64,000 bases of DNA from NCBI GenBank assembly GCA_947589015.1, contig CANPZF010000007.1, forward strand, positions 1 to 64,000, given 5' to 3'. The position numbers were made by a program, and so were the translations under genes. The notes under the pieces were generated by a model, which was given only the letters and a program-made list of their open reading frames with translations, was not told where the DNA came from and searched no databases. Below are positions 1 through 10,201 of the stretch, piece by piece (within the stretch, counting starts at the first letter, position 1; each line of letters starts with the position of its first letter). This stretch comes from an uncultured Clostridia bacterium. GTDB lineage: Bacteria; Bacillota; Clostridia; TANB77; CAG-508.

Positions 1-153
1 GATAATAATGTTTTTGATTTAATGGTTGAACTTATGATGTTAACACAAAATATAGATTTAAGAATAGAACCACATCCTATAAAAGTAAAAGACTTTGAAG
101 AAGGAAATCCTTTTGTTCAAGAAATAATTGATACAGGAATAAAAGTAGCATAG
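1..153 (+). CDS. C-terminal fragment of a possible nucleotidyltransferase-like protein (truncated by window start)
   Basis: Open frame 1 from base 1 to TAG at 151-153: ...LRIEPHPIKVKDFEEGNPFVQEIIDTGIKVA*. Confidence 0.45.
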   Translation, partial: DNNVFDLMVELMMLTQNIDLRIEPHPIKVKDFEEGNPFVQEIIDTGIKVA

Positions 154-190
154 TAAACAATAATTAAATAGAGAAGGAATAATAGTTTCT

Positions 191-613
191 ATGGAAAATT
201 ATATAAGAGTTGGAATAGGTGTAATGATTTTAAACGGAAATAAAATATTATTAGGACATAGAGCCAAAAACAAAAAAGATACTGGTGGAATTTACGAAGT
301 TGATTGTTGGACTTTACCAGGAGGAAAACAAGAATATGATGAGACATTTTTGGATGGAGCTAAACGAGAAGTAAAAGAAGAAACCAATTTAGATATTGAT
401 GATTTAGAATTGTTTGGTGCAGCAGATGATATTCAGCCAGATAGACATTATATAACAATGCATATAATTGCAAAAAAATATAATGGAGAACCACAAGTTA
501 TGGAACCTACAAAAGAAGATGAATGGAAATGGTTTGATTTAGATCATCTACCAAAAAACTTATATTCACCTTCTAAAAAATTTATAGAAACATATAAAAA
601 TAAAATTTTATAA
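191..613 (+). CDS. NUDIX hydrolase
   Basis: NUDIX box GGKQEYDETFLDGAKREVKEET. Confidence 0.9.
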   Translation: MENYIRVGIGVMILNGNKILLGHRAKNKKDTGGIYEVDCWTLPGGKQEYDETFLDGAKREVKEETNLDIDDLELFGAADDIQPDRHYITMHIIAKKYNGEPQVMEPTKEDEWKWFDLDHLPKNLYSPSKKFIETYKNKIL

Positions 614-666
614 TTATTCCATTTTCTAAATATATAGGGTTCGGATTTAGAAAGTTTCGGTTCACC

Positions 667-703
667 AAAAAAACGCTATACGAACCCGTATAGCGTTTTT
701 TAT
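667..703. terminator. Intrinsic terminator hairpin (AAAACGCTATACG-aacc-CGTATAGCGTTTT)
   Basis: Perfect stem followed by T-run. Confidence 0.85.
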
Positions 704-851
704 TGTATAGGAAAAATCGAAGATTTTTCTGTATACAAAAAGGTTAATTTACATTAGGCTGTGCATATTTGCGAAGCAAAATGCACATGTGTGCGTCGAA
801 AGCTTCGCTTTCGCTAACACACAATTTTCTTATATTTTTAGGAGGTTTTTA

Positions 852-1664
852 ATGAGTAAAAAAATTGTTGCTATTGGTGGAGGAGAAAATGGTAGATTAA
901 AATCAGATGGTACAAAAACTTTTTATGAACTAGAAAATCAAGATAGAGAAATTATTAGATTAACAGGGAAAAAATATCCAAATTTACTTTTTATAGCTCA
1001 TTCTCAATCTTTAGAATCACAAGAATCATATTTTCAAGTAATGATTAATATATATGAAAAAAAGTATAATTGTTTATGTAAAGATTTAAAAAGTGATAAA
1101 CTAACTGATAGAAAATATGTTAAAAGCCTTATAAATTGGGCAGATATCATATATGAAGGTGGAGGAAATACTTTAGATATGATTAAATTATGGAAAGAAA
1201 CTGGCTTTGATGATATTCTAAAAAGTGCATGGGAAAATGGAAAAGTTATGTGTGGTGTTTCTGCAGGTGCAAATTGTTGGTTTAAAGAATGTTCATCAGA
1301 TTCTTTAAAAATAAAATATGGTAGTAATCAACCGCTAATTAAAGTAGATTGTTTAGGTTTTGTTAATGGATTATTTATTCCACACTGTGATGAACCTGGA
1401 AGATTAGAAAATTTAAAAGATTTATTAAAAACTAGTAATGAAATAGGATTGGCTATGTCCAATTGTACTGCACTTGAAATAATAGATGATAAATATAGAT
1501 TAATAACTAGTGATGCATCCAATCATAATATAAAAGCTTATGGACTAAAGGCTTATTGGAAAAATGGAGAATATTTACAAGAAAAAATAGATGATTCTTT
1601 AAAATTTAAATCACTAAGTAAGTTATTTAGTAAAAACATAAGAGATAATGCAATTGAATTATAA
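852..1664 (+). CDS. Peptidase S51 (dipeptidase E/cyanophycinase-like) family protein
   Basis: GVSAGANCWF nucleophile elbow, YEGGGNT; ATG 852 preceded by AGGAGG, so the track start at 789 is too early. Confidence 0.85.
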   Translation: MSKKIVAIGGGENGRLKSDGTKTFYELENQDREIIRLTGKKYPNLLFIAHSQSLESQESYFQVMINIYEKKYNCLCKDLKSDKLTDRKYVKSLINWADIIYEGGGNTLDMIKLWKETGFDDILKSAWENGKVMCGVSAGANCWFKECSSDSLKIKYGSNQPLIKVDCLGFVNGLFIPHCDEPGRLENLKDLLKTSNEIGLAMSNCTALEIIDDKYRLITSDASNHNIKAYGLKAYWKNGEYLQEKIDDSLKFKSLSKLFSKNIRDNAIEL

Positions 1665-1750
1665 ATTAATTTTTATAATATTATAATTAGCTCAATTTCA
1701 TTTTCTAAATATATAGGGTGAATGGGAAATTTTGTGACACTAAAAAATAG

Positions 1751-1880
1751 TTAACTTTTTATAAAAATTTTTGTCTAATAATTTTAGAAGACGAATGACC
1801 ACAGAAATGTGGCGTGTCAATATAAACTTGTTCTAATAAATAGGATACATCTCTATTGACAAGACAGAGATGTATTTTTT
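1751..1880 (+). ncRNA. Antitoxin-like small RNA unit (promoter, 5' hairpin CCACAGAAATGTGG, terminator)
   Basis: TTAACT-17-TCTAAT, hairpin, terminator ATACATCTCTattgacaagacAGAGATGTATTTTTTT; related to units at 3.0, 32.9 and 62.0 kb. Confidence 0.5.
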
Positions 1881-1970
1881 TGTTGTCTAATTTTCTTATT
1901 ATAACCACTAATGCTACAAATAAGGCAATAGTCACAACAGTTACTATTGCAAGTTCAACAAAAAGTTTTT
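1880..1970 (-). pseudogene. Relic of small hydrophobic type I toxin-like peptide
   Basis: Minus-strand frame ...ELAIVTVVTIALFVALVVIIRKLDNKK..., no usable start codon. Confidence 0.4.
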
Positions 1971-2100
1971 AAATCTAGTATTTATATGGCTTTATAAATA
2001 TTTTTTTTGTTAAATTGTAAATATATAAAAAATACCTTAACTTTTTCTCAAGGCATTTTTTATTTTATATTACTTTTTTCTAGCTTTAACCAGATTTTTA

Positions 2101-2898
2101 TCATTTTAAATCTGTATTTTCTATTTCTGTTCCTCCCCATTCTACTACTGTAAATCCTTTTCTTTCTGGTGTGCTTAATGTTTGTTCTTCTATATCAACA
2201 TATTTATTAACTGGTTTATATGCCATTAATACTCTAATTACTGTATCTGGTTCTGGTGATATTTCTAAAGGCATATTTTCGTTTATCTCTTCCATACTCT
2301 CAAATTTTATTAAGTTATATTTATTATTTCCTAATTTTGGAAGCCAGTATATTATGAATTCATCTGCTTCTCGGTCTGTTAAACCTAATATTTTTAATTT
2401 TTCTTCTAAAAATTTAACTGTATCTTCTCCTTTTACACAAAATCCTTTTTCTATTTCTGGGTTTGTACTTCTAATTCCTTCCCAATACAATGCATATAGA
2501 CTTCTTCCATTACTTAAGTCAGTTAGCTCACCATTAGGTTTAGCTGTAACCTCCCATTTATTATCGTATATTGGATACGTACATGTTAAATTTTCTTTTT
2601 TTCCTAGTCTTACAGTTATTGTTTCTTCTTGTTCAGGATACAAATATATTATTGGTTTGTCCACAACTCCGTCACGTATATCGTCAAGAATCATTACCAT
2701 AAAAATCAAGCACAATACAATAGCTATAGAAGTCCATAATATAGTTATTTTTTTTATTGTTTTTTTTCTTTTCTTTTTTTGTTCATCATCTAATTCTTTA
2801 TTTTGGGTTATTTTTTTCTCTATAATACAGTAACATAATAATGAAAAAATTATTATTATTATTATTCCATCAAAAGGTACAGCCATCAAATCAATCAT
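2101..2898 (-). CDS. Membrane-anchored protein of unknown function
   Basis: Two N-terminal TM segments then KPIIYLYPEQEETITVRL...YALYWEG extracytoplasmic domain. Confidence 0.8.
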   Translation of the reverse strand: MIDLMAVPFDGIIIIIIFSLLCYCIIEKKITQNKELDDEQKKKRKKTIKKITILWTSIAIVLCLIFMVMILDDIRDGVVDKPIIYLYPEQEETITVRLGKKENLTCTYPIYDNKWEVTAKPNGELTDLSNGRSLYALYWEGIRSTNPEIEKGFCVKGEDTVKFLEEKLKILGLTDREADEFIIYWLPKLGNNKYNLIKFESMEEINENMPLEISPEPDTVIRVLMAYKPVNKYVDIEEQTLSTPERKGFTVVEWGGTEIENTDLK

Positions 2899-3398
2899 AA
2901 TATATCTCTCCTATTAAAAATATTATATATTCTTGATAATATAATGTCAATACATAGTACACAGGGAAATTTCATGAAAATTTCCTGGATGTTTGCAAAA
3001 AATAGTCGACTTTATATAAAAATTTTTATATAATAATTTTAGAAGATGAATGACCACAGGAATGTAGCATGTCAATATAAACTTGTACTAATAACATATG
3101 CATCGCTCCCTTTCTATCTTTTATATTATTCATCGTTATCTCTGCCTGTTTTGTTTCTTATTTTTATATAAAAAATAACTTGACAAAAATAAAATAGACC
3201 AAAATATCTGTCTCTAACATTTTAACTTCTCCATAAATTACTATTTTTATGTTTATTTTAAAAATTAATTTATAGTAATAATACTTAATAAATAAGTAAT
3301 TTTCTATAAATAACAAATTTAAAAATAACCCTTTTTATGACAAGTTCTTAATAGTCATAAGAAAGGGTTATTTTATTATTAATATTTGCTATGTTAGA

Positions 3399-5144
3399 TT
3401 ATTGGTTTAATATATATTTTGCTGTATAGGTATCAAAACCATCTTTATCTGTTGTTTTTACCCATCCAGCAAATTTCCATCCATCTTTAGCTTCTGGAGC
3501 AAATACTGTTATATCGCAAGCAGGGCAACAATGTTTTTCACAATCATCACAACCTCTTCTGCCTATCCAGCTGTTAGCTTGAATTGGATTTCCATCAGCA
3601 TCAATAAATGAACCATTATGTCCTTCGCCTTCAAATACAAACTTAGCAAAGGTTACCATACCACAACCACCTTTATAAGTTACAGTAACTGATCTATCCT
3701 CTTCGGAAGTAGTATTTTCAGTATATGATTTCTTAGTTTCTTCATTCAATTGAGAAACTTGTGCAACATTAGTTGTTGGTTGTTGGAATAACATTGTTGA
3801 AACAGCCTCATTAGATTTTTTTACATTTTCTTCTTTATAAACAGCTGTATAAATGTCTTTACCATCTTCTGTAGTTTTTACCCATTTATCAAATACAAGA
3901 CCGTCTTTAGTATCAGGAGCAGTTAATGTTAAAGTGCATGCATAATTATGTTTGTCGCTATCTGCACATCCTCTTCTTCCAATCCATTCATTAGCATTAA
4001 TAGCTTTACCATTAGAATCAATGAATGTATATGAAGTTTTTTCATCCCCATATAGGAATTTAGCAAAACTTACATAACCACAACCACCTCTCCAAGTTAC
4101 AGTAATTGATTTACCACTAATTTCATACGTTGTACGAGGCTTAGAATCTTCTTGTACTGCTTTTTCTATTATTTCTGGTTCTTCAGCTTCAACTGTTGGT
4201 AGAGTAACTTTTACTTTTTCTCTCATTTCTAGAGTGTCAGCTGCTGGAGCTTCTTCTACTGGCTCTTTAACTTCAGGTATTGTTACTTCTGGCTCTTTAG
4301 CTTCAGGTACTGTTATCTCTGGTTCTTCAACTTCTACTGTTGGTAGAGTAGCTTCTACTTTTTCTTCCATTTCTGGAGTGTCCTCTACTGGAGCTTCTTC
4401 TACTGGTTCTTTAGCTTCAGGTATTGTTACTTCTGGCTCTTTAACTTCAGGTACTGTTATCTCTGGTTCTTCAACTTCTACTGTTGGTAGAGTAGCTTCT
4501 ACTTTTTCTTCCATTTCTGGAGTGTCCTCTACTGGAGCTTCTTCTACTGGTTCTTTAGCTTCAGGTATTGTTACTTCTGGCTCTTTAACCTCAGGTATTG
4601 TTATTTCTGGCTCTTTAGCTTCAGGTACTGTTATCTCTGGTTCTTCGACTTCTACTGTTGGTAGAATATCTTCTACTTTTTCTTCCATTTCTAGAGTGTC
4701 TTCTACTGGAGCTTCTTCTACTGGCTCTTTAACCTCAGGTATTGTTACTTCTTGCTCTTTAGCTTCAGGTACTGTTATCTCTGGTTCTTCAACTTCTACT
4801 GGTTCTTTAGCTTCAGGTATTGTTACTTCTGGCTCCTTAGCTTCAGGTACAACTTCTTTTGTACCTTCAGACTCTTGTGCTACTACTCTCCTTACATTTT
4901 CAGTTTCAGATACAACTACTTTTTTTGTAGTTTCAGCTTTTGATAATACTACATTTGAATCAGTAGCTTTTGGTGTTTTTACCTCTGAAACTTGAACTTT
5001 TGATTCTTTAGTCATTGCTTCATTTGAATTACTTGTAGACTTCTTAGCTAAGCCTAATGTGTTAGCATTTAGAACAGATAAATTAGATAACAAAATACAT
5101 GAAACAAGTGATAAAGCTAATACTTTACAAATTGTTTTACTCAT
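3399..5144 (-). CDS. Secreted repeat protein: signal peptide, Pro/Glu/Val repeats, two Cys-containing C-terminal domains
   Basis: N-terminal signal peptide; VEEPEITVPE(A/V)KEPEVTIPE repeats; duplicated GGCG...FAKF...WIGRRGC...W.KTT domain. Confidence 0.85.
   Translation of the reverse strand: MSKTICKVLALSLVSCILLSNLSVLNANTLGLAKKSTSNSNEAMTKESKVQVSEVKTPKATDSNVVLSKAETTKKVVVSETENVRRVVAQESEGTKEVVPEAKEPEVTIPEAKEPVEVEEPEITVPEAKEQEVTIPEVKEPVEEAPVEDTLEMEEKVEDILPTVEVEEPEITVPEAKEPEITIPEVKEPEVTIPEAKEPVEEAPVEDTPEMEEKVEATLPTVEVEEPEITVPEVKEPEVTIPEAKEPVEEAPVEDTPEMEEKVEATLPTVEVEEPEITVPEAKEPEVTIPEVKEPVEEAPAADTLEMREKVKVTLPTVEAEEPEIIEKAVQEDSKPRTTYEISGKSITVTWRGGCGYVSFAKFLYGDEKTSYTFIDSNGKAINANEWIGRRGCADSDKHNYACTLTLTAPDTKDGLVFDKWVKTTEDGKDIYTAVYKEENVKKSNEAVSTMLFQQPTTNVAQVSQLNEETKKSYTENTTSEEDRSVTVTYKGGCGMVTFAKFVFEGEGHNGSFIDADGNPIQANSWIGRRGCDDCEKHCCPACDITVFAPEAKDGWKFAGWVKTTDKDGFDTYTAKYILNQ
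4180..4860. repeat. In-gene tandem repeat, 144-bp unit (one unit extended to 174 bp)
   Basis: ggttcttc(a/g)acttctactgttggtaga recurs at 4321, 4465 and 4639. Confidence 0.85.
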
Positions 5145-5422
5145 ATGTTTTCCCCTCCTTTTTTTATAATATTAAATTATAAATATTTTAAGAATATATA
5201 TTTATAATTTTATTATCTATATTATATTATTTAACTCTCTAAAAGTCAATTAAGAAAAATAATGCAAATTTAATAAATTTTAACTATTTTTTTAATCTAA
5301 TTCTATTAATCTAACATATACAATATTCATATAAAAAACAAAATCGTTTCACTTTTCGCTCCACACTCTGAAACAATTTAAAAAAGTAGCTATTTAGCTA
5401 CTTCAAAGAGTTAACAAACTTT

Positions 5423-6088
5423 TTATCTTATTTTAAATTTATTATTTGATAAAGTTTGAAATTTTATAATTAAAGATTTATCACTATCTTTTAATTTCGC
5501 TGGAATTGAAATAAATCCTCTAACTGTATAAGTTTTATCTTCTAAAGGTCTATAATTAATAGAAGAATGTAGTATTTTATCATTTCCAGAAATATCGCTA
5601 CTCAATACAGTCCAATAATCATTATTTGTTCCATTATTAACAGCAGTCATAAAATTATTTGTATAAGTATAGTCCTTGTCAAATATTAGAGTAGGTTTTC
5701 CAATATCATCAGAACCAGAATAATCACTTTTACCTATATATTTGTACTCTAATATATAAGAAATAAATATAGAATCTTCTTTACTGGTTATAACATAACT
5801 AGCATCTGTTTCATCTGTTGGTAAACAAAAATTAGCTTCTCCATAACTATTAGTAGTATATTTCAAATTAATTTTATCTGTAAATTTAACGTTCTTTAAT
5901 GTTACTTCAAAATTAGAATTAGATGTTGTCTCTCCTATATTACACATTTTGGACCATATTGCACTATATTCATTTTTATTAATTTTAAATAGTAGAACTC
6001 CAATAATGGCAATGACTATTATTGCTATTATTAAAATAATGGTTCTTATGTTGGATTTTTTATTTTCTTTTCCCACCTTTTTTAACAT
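5423..6088 (-). CDS. Membrane-anchored extracytoplasmic protein, DUF4352-like
   Basis: Single N-terminal TM; TSNSNFEVTLKNVKFTD... SYILEYKY pattern. Confidence 0.55.
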   Translation of the reverse strand: MLKKVGKENKKSNIRTIILIIAIIVIAIIGVLLFKINKNEYSAIWSKMCNIGETTSNSNFEVTLKNVKFTDKINLKYTTNSYGEANFCLPTDETDASYVITSKEDSIFISYILEYKYIGKSDYSGSDDIGKPTLIFDKDYTYTNNFMTAVNNGTNNDYWTVLSSDISGNDKILHSSINYRPLEDKTYTVRGFISIPAKLKDSDKSLIIKFQTLSNNKFKIR

Positions 6089-6270
6089 CTCCTTTAATAT
6101 CTAGTATTTAAAATATTATCATAAAAATTATAATTTTACAATACAAACCTTGAAATCTAATTTGCAATAAATAGTCAAACCATTGATATAGATAAAATTT
6201 ATATATTTTTGCACCCAAATTGCTAACTTATGTTATCTTATAAATGAATAGGATAGAAAGGAGAAAAAAG

Positions 6271-6810
6271 ATGATTTTTGAAGAATTAATTATTCAGGCT
6301 AAAAGTGGCAATAAAGAAGCCTTTACGGAATTAATATTACATATAAGCAATGATTTATATAAAATAGGAAAAACAAGATTATATGAAGATAGCGACATTA
6401 ATGACGCTATACAAGAAACAATGATAAAAGCATATAAAAATTTAAAAAAGTTAAAAGAAATCTCAAATTTTAAAAGTTGGATTATTAAGATTTTAATTAA
6501 TGAATGCAATAAAATATATATAAAGAAATATAAAAAGGAAAAACTTATTGAGAAAATTAAAACAGCAGAAAACATTAATAGAATTGATAATTCCACTACT
6601 TCAATAGATTCAAAAATAAATTTTGAATTGTTAATTGATAAATTAAATCATGAAGAAAAATTAATTGTAATTCTATATTATAATAATAAATATTCATGTA
6701 GTGAAATAGCAGAAATATTAAATATGAATATTAATACCGTAAAGAGTAGACTTAAAAGAGCTAAAGAAAAAGTAAAAAAATATTATAACGGAGGTGTGTT
6801 TTATGAATAA
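6271..6810 (+). CDS. ECF-type RNA polymerase sigma factor
   Basis: Region 2 (DINDAIQETMIKAYKNL) and region 4 (YSCSEIAEILNMNINTVKSRLKRAKEK); ATG 6271 with RBS. Confidence 0.9.
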   Translation: MIFEELIIQAKSGNKEAFTELILHISNDLYKIGKTRLYEDSDINDAIQETMIKAYKNLKKLKEISNFKSWIIKILINECNKIYIKKYKKEKLIEKIKTAENINRIDNSTTSIDSKINFELLIDKLNHEEKLIVILYYNNKYSCSEIAEILNMNINTVKSRLKRAKEKVKKYYNGGVFYE

Positions 6811-8065
6811 GAAGCATGATGAAATAGATAATTTATTTTTTGAATATTTTGAAAACAATACAGATACTCCTAATATTATAATAGATGGAATAAAAACTGC
6901 ATTATATACAGAGAAAAGTAACTATGCAATTACGTCATTGATTAAAAAAATTATAATAACCATTTTAAGTATTATTGGTTTATGTGGAGGAATTGCAATC
7001 GCTGGTGATTATATTTTTAAAACGTTTGGTCTAGGCAAAGGAATTGATACAGCTGCAAAAAACGGATATATATTACAACAGGATATATCTGCCGAAAAAA
7101 AAGTAGATGAAACAGATACAGAAATAACCATAAAAGAATTTCTTATGGATGACCAAAATTTATCAACAAAATTTTCTTTTAAATTTAATAGCAACTCATT
7201 AGAAAGTTCGAACATAAAAAATATAGAACTAAAGGATTTAATAATAACAGATGAAAATAATGTAATACTATATTGTGGAAATGAAAAAGCTTTGAATGAA
7301 TTCTGCCAAAATAACAATGTACAATATAAATTTGAAAAATTTAATGATAATTATTTTAATTGTGGTTTAAATAGTTTTTTAGCACCTTCTTCAGAAGAAA
7401 ATATAATTATTTTAAACTATAATATCTATTCTAATAATTATCCAAAGAGTAAAAAATTAAAATATAAATTTCAAGAAATTGAAATAACAGAAAATGAAGA
7501 GCAAAATTCTAATAAAAAAATATTAGAAGGTAATTGGGAATTTAACATTGATGTTCCAGAAAAAATGTATAATAGACAGAAAATTGCTTATAAAGTTTTA
7601 AATTGCTCGGATGAAAATGTTGAGGTTTCAACTGCACAAGTTTCAGATACTGGATTTGAATTTGGGTGTATTATAAAAAATGCAGAATTACCTGATGAAT
7701 TAAAACAATTAAAAGAACAAATAGAAAATTTACCCAAACTAAATATATCAGAAGAAGAAAAAGAAAAACTAATTTCAAAATATATGAATTCACATTTACC
7801 TTTATCACCAATAAATTCAACGTATTACCCTGACTTAGGAGAAACAATAGAGGATTGTACATACATTGAAAACCAAAAGAATCAAAAGTTTTTACTATCT
7901 AGGAATCCTGGTAGAATACAGCAGGAAAAATTTATTGACAATGGTAAAACATTTATCTTATATGAAACATTTGATATAACCAAATACGATATTACAGACG
8001 AAGTACGTGTACATTTGAATTTCTATTATAAACAAATAAATATACAATTAAAGAAAATTTCATAA
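6803..8065 (+). CDS. Anti-sigma-like membrane protein (DUF4179-like)
   Basis: Overlaps ECF gene; one TM, large extracytoplasmic domain; paralogue of 8834-10030. Confidence 0.75.
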   Translation: MNKKHDEIDNLFFEYFENNTDTPNIIIDGIKTALYTEKSNYAITSLIKKIIITILSIIGLCGGIAIAGDYIFKTFGLGKGIDTAAKNGYILQQDISAEKKVDETDTEITIKEFLMDDQNLSTKFSFKFNSNSLESSNIKNIELKDLIITDENNVILYCGNEKALNEFCQNNNVQYKFEKFNDNYFNCGLNSFLAPSSEENIIILNYNIYSNNYPKSKKLKYKFQEIEITENEEQNSNKKILEGNWEFNIDVPEKMYNRQKIAYKVLNCSDENVEVSTAQVSDTGFEFGCIIKNAELPDELKQLKEQIENLPKLNISEEEKEKLISKYMNSHLPLSPINSTYYPDLGETIEDCTYIENQKNQKFLLSRNPGRIQQEKFIDNGKTFILYETFDITKYDITDEVRVHLNFYYKQINIQLKKIS

Positions 8066-8312
8066 AATATCAATTTTTATCTTTTTGAATATTGGGTCGA
8101 AAAATATGGTAGTATACTCCTTTCAAAAAAATAGTTTAAGAATAGTAGTTAAATTTATTTTTTATAAGTTATACATAAAATAACTGCCTTTTCTTAACGC
8201 TTATCTAAATAATAAATTTTTATACATTTTTTATAAAATTGTCTTTCAATGCAACACTTTTTGTTTTTTATATGTCTTATATATATAATAATATTTTAGG
8301 AAAGGAGAAAAA

Positions 8313-8831
8313 ATGATAGAAAAATTAGTAAAAAAAGCTCAAAAAGGTGATACTGAAGCTTTTGGAAAATTAATAATTATATTACAAGAAGATCTTTATA
8401 AAATAGCGAGAAGTAGATTAAAACAAGAAGCTGATATACAAGATGCTGTTCAAGATACTATAGTTACAGCATTTCAAACAATTAAAACTCTATCAAAAAT
8501 ATCAGCCTTTAAAACCTGGATAATAAAAATACTAATAAATAAATGTAATGATATTTATAAAAAGCAATGTAAATTTAATAATTTATCATTTGAAGAAAAT
8601 GAACTCGAAAATTATTTTCCAGACGATACACAAAATTATTCTAGTTTAGAATTTGATAACTTGCTAGAAATGTTAAATTATGATGAAAAATTGATTTTAA
8701 TTCTATATTATGCAGAAGGTTATAATTCAAAAGAGATAGCTCAAATTTTAGATATAAATAAGAATACTGTGAGAAGCAAAATACTGAGAGCAAAGAATAA
8801 AATAAAAGATACCTTAAAGGAGGTTTTATAA
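8313..8831 (+). CDS. ECF-type RNA polymerase sigma factor
   Basis: ADIQDAVQDTIVTAFQTI; YNSKEIAQILDINKNTVRSKILRAKNK. Confidence 0.9.
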   Translation: MIEKLVKKAQKGDTEAFGKLIIILQEDLYKIARSRLKQEADIQDAVQDTIVTAFQTIKTLSKISAFKTWIIKILINKCNDIYKKQCKFNNLSFEENELENYFPDDTQNYSSLEFDNLLEMLNYDEKLILILYYAEGYNSKEIAQILDINKNTVRSKILRAKNKIKDTLKEVL

Positions 8832-8833
8832 TT

Positions 8834-10030
8834 ATGGATAATCTAGATAGAAAAATTAAACATATTCTATCACAAAACATATCAACTAAAGAATATCAGA
8901 ATACAGTTTACTCTATACTAAGCAACTTACCAACACAAAAAAATAATAAGACAATTAGATTTTCAAAGCTATATCACATTCTGGCAATAGCTTCATGCTT
9001 TACGATTTTAATAAGTGGTACAGTTTTAGGAAAAAAGTTTTTTATAAAGTATTTCTATAATACTAATAAAGGTTTAGATACAGCTATTAATCATGATTAC
9101 ATAGATGAACCATCTAAAGTTACTGTTGAATCCAATGAAACGACAATTCAATTAAAAAACATTTTAATGGATGATTTCAACTTAAGCTTTTCATTATTAA
9201 TCACTATACCAACTGATATTAAAGTGTCTTCTTCCAAAATAGATATTCCTGATATGATTATCACTGATGATGCAAATAGAATTTTATATTGTGCAAATAA
9301 GGAAAGTTTTGATACGTTTTGCCAAAATAATAAATTAGATTATATATATAATGAATTTTCTGAAGATTATATTAATAGTGGATGTAATCATTATATAAAA
9401 AATAAATTATCTGACAATACTATTGAACTAGTATATAATTTATATGGAGATTCATATCCTAAGAGTAAAAAAATAAATATATATTTTGAAAATATAAATA
9501 TTTATAAAGATGAAAGTTATGAAAAATTAGAAACTTCTCTAAATAGCACTTGGTCTATATCTTATGATTTACCAGAAAAATTTTATAATAGAGAAGCAAT
9601 TGTGTATAGTGTAAAAAGTTGTACTAATCCTGATATTAATATAACTGAAGCTTGTTTATACAACACTGGAATGAGGTTTGAATTTAATACAAAATTTAAA
9701 GAGTGGTTTTCAGAAAATGCGACACAAGATGAAATTAATAAAGCATATTCTGATTTAGAATCATGGAGAATAAATGAAATAACAAAATATAATAGAGGTT
9801 ATTATATATATAATGAATATATAATAGATAACAATAATAATAAATATTTTCCAATAAGTGAATTAGGTTCATCCTATACGGGGTATCTAGTTAATGGAGA
9901 TTTTAATCATATGGTAACATTCGATTTAACTCAGTACAATGCAAATATTAATAATTTAAAATTACACTTTACAATTAATCTTCCATGTATAAATGAAGAA
10001 ATTATTGTAGAGCTAGAAAGGAAATCTTAA
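8834..10030 (+). CDS. Anti-sigma-like membrane protein (DUF4179-like)
   Basis: Two nt after ECF stop; alignable with 6803-8065 (FLMDDQNLS/ILMDDFNLS; YPKSKK). Confidence 0.75.
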   Translation: MDNLDRKIKHILSQNISTKEYQNTVYSILSNLPTQKNNKTIRFSKLYHILAIASCFTILISGTVLGKKFFIKYFYNTNKGLDTAINHDYIDEPSKVTVESNETTIQLKNILMDDFNLSFSLLITIPTDIKVSSSKIDIPDMIITDDANRILYCANKESFDTFCQNNKLDYIYNEFSEDYINSGCNHYIKNKLSDNTIELVYNLYGDSYPKSKKINIYFENINIYKDESYEKLETSLNSTWSISYDLPEKFYNREAIVYSVKSCTNPDINITEACLYNTGMRFEFNTKFKEWFSENATQDEINKAYSDLESWRINEITKYNRGYYIYNEYIIDNNNNKYFPISELGSSYTGYLVNGDFNHMVTFDLTQYNANINNLKLHFTINLPCINEEIIVELERKS

Positions 10031-10112
10031 ATTACCTTACTTCTTTCTTCCTATAAATTCATTGGAAGAGAGTTTCTTGCGAAATTCACTTAGAAAGTTT
10101 CTGTGCACTGGA

Positions 10113-10158
10113 TTTTATATAATAGGAAATGCCAGAATGACTTTCCTATTATATAAAA
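10113..10158. repeat. 17-bp perfect inverted repeat TTTTATATAATAGGAAA...TTTCCTATTATATAAAA
   Basis: Arms 10113-10129 and 10142-10158; a second hairpin (aaacatttacc...ggtaaatgttt) follows. Confidence 0.8.
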
Positions 10159-10201
10159 AACATTTACCCTTTATAGGTAAATGTTTGAAATAATTTTTTT
10201 A

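Noticed and set aside
2171-2833. 220-aa plus-strand ORF
   Set aside because: Mirror ORF of the minus-strand membrane protein; no family motif and poor codon pattern.
4234-4995. 253-aa plus-strand Ser/Thr/Gly repeat ORF
   Set aside because: Antisense artefact of the in-frame 144-bp repeats of the minus-strand surface protein; no RBS or signal.
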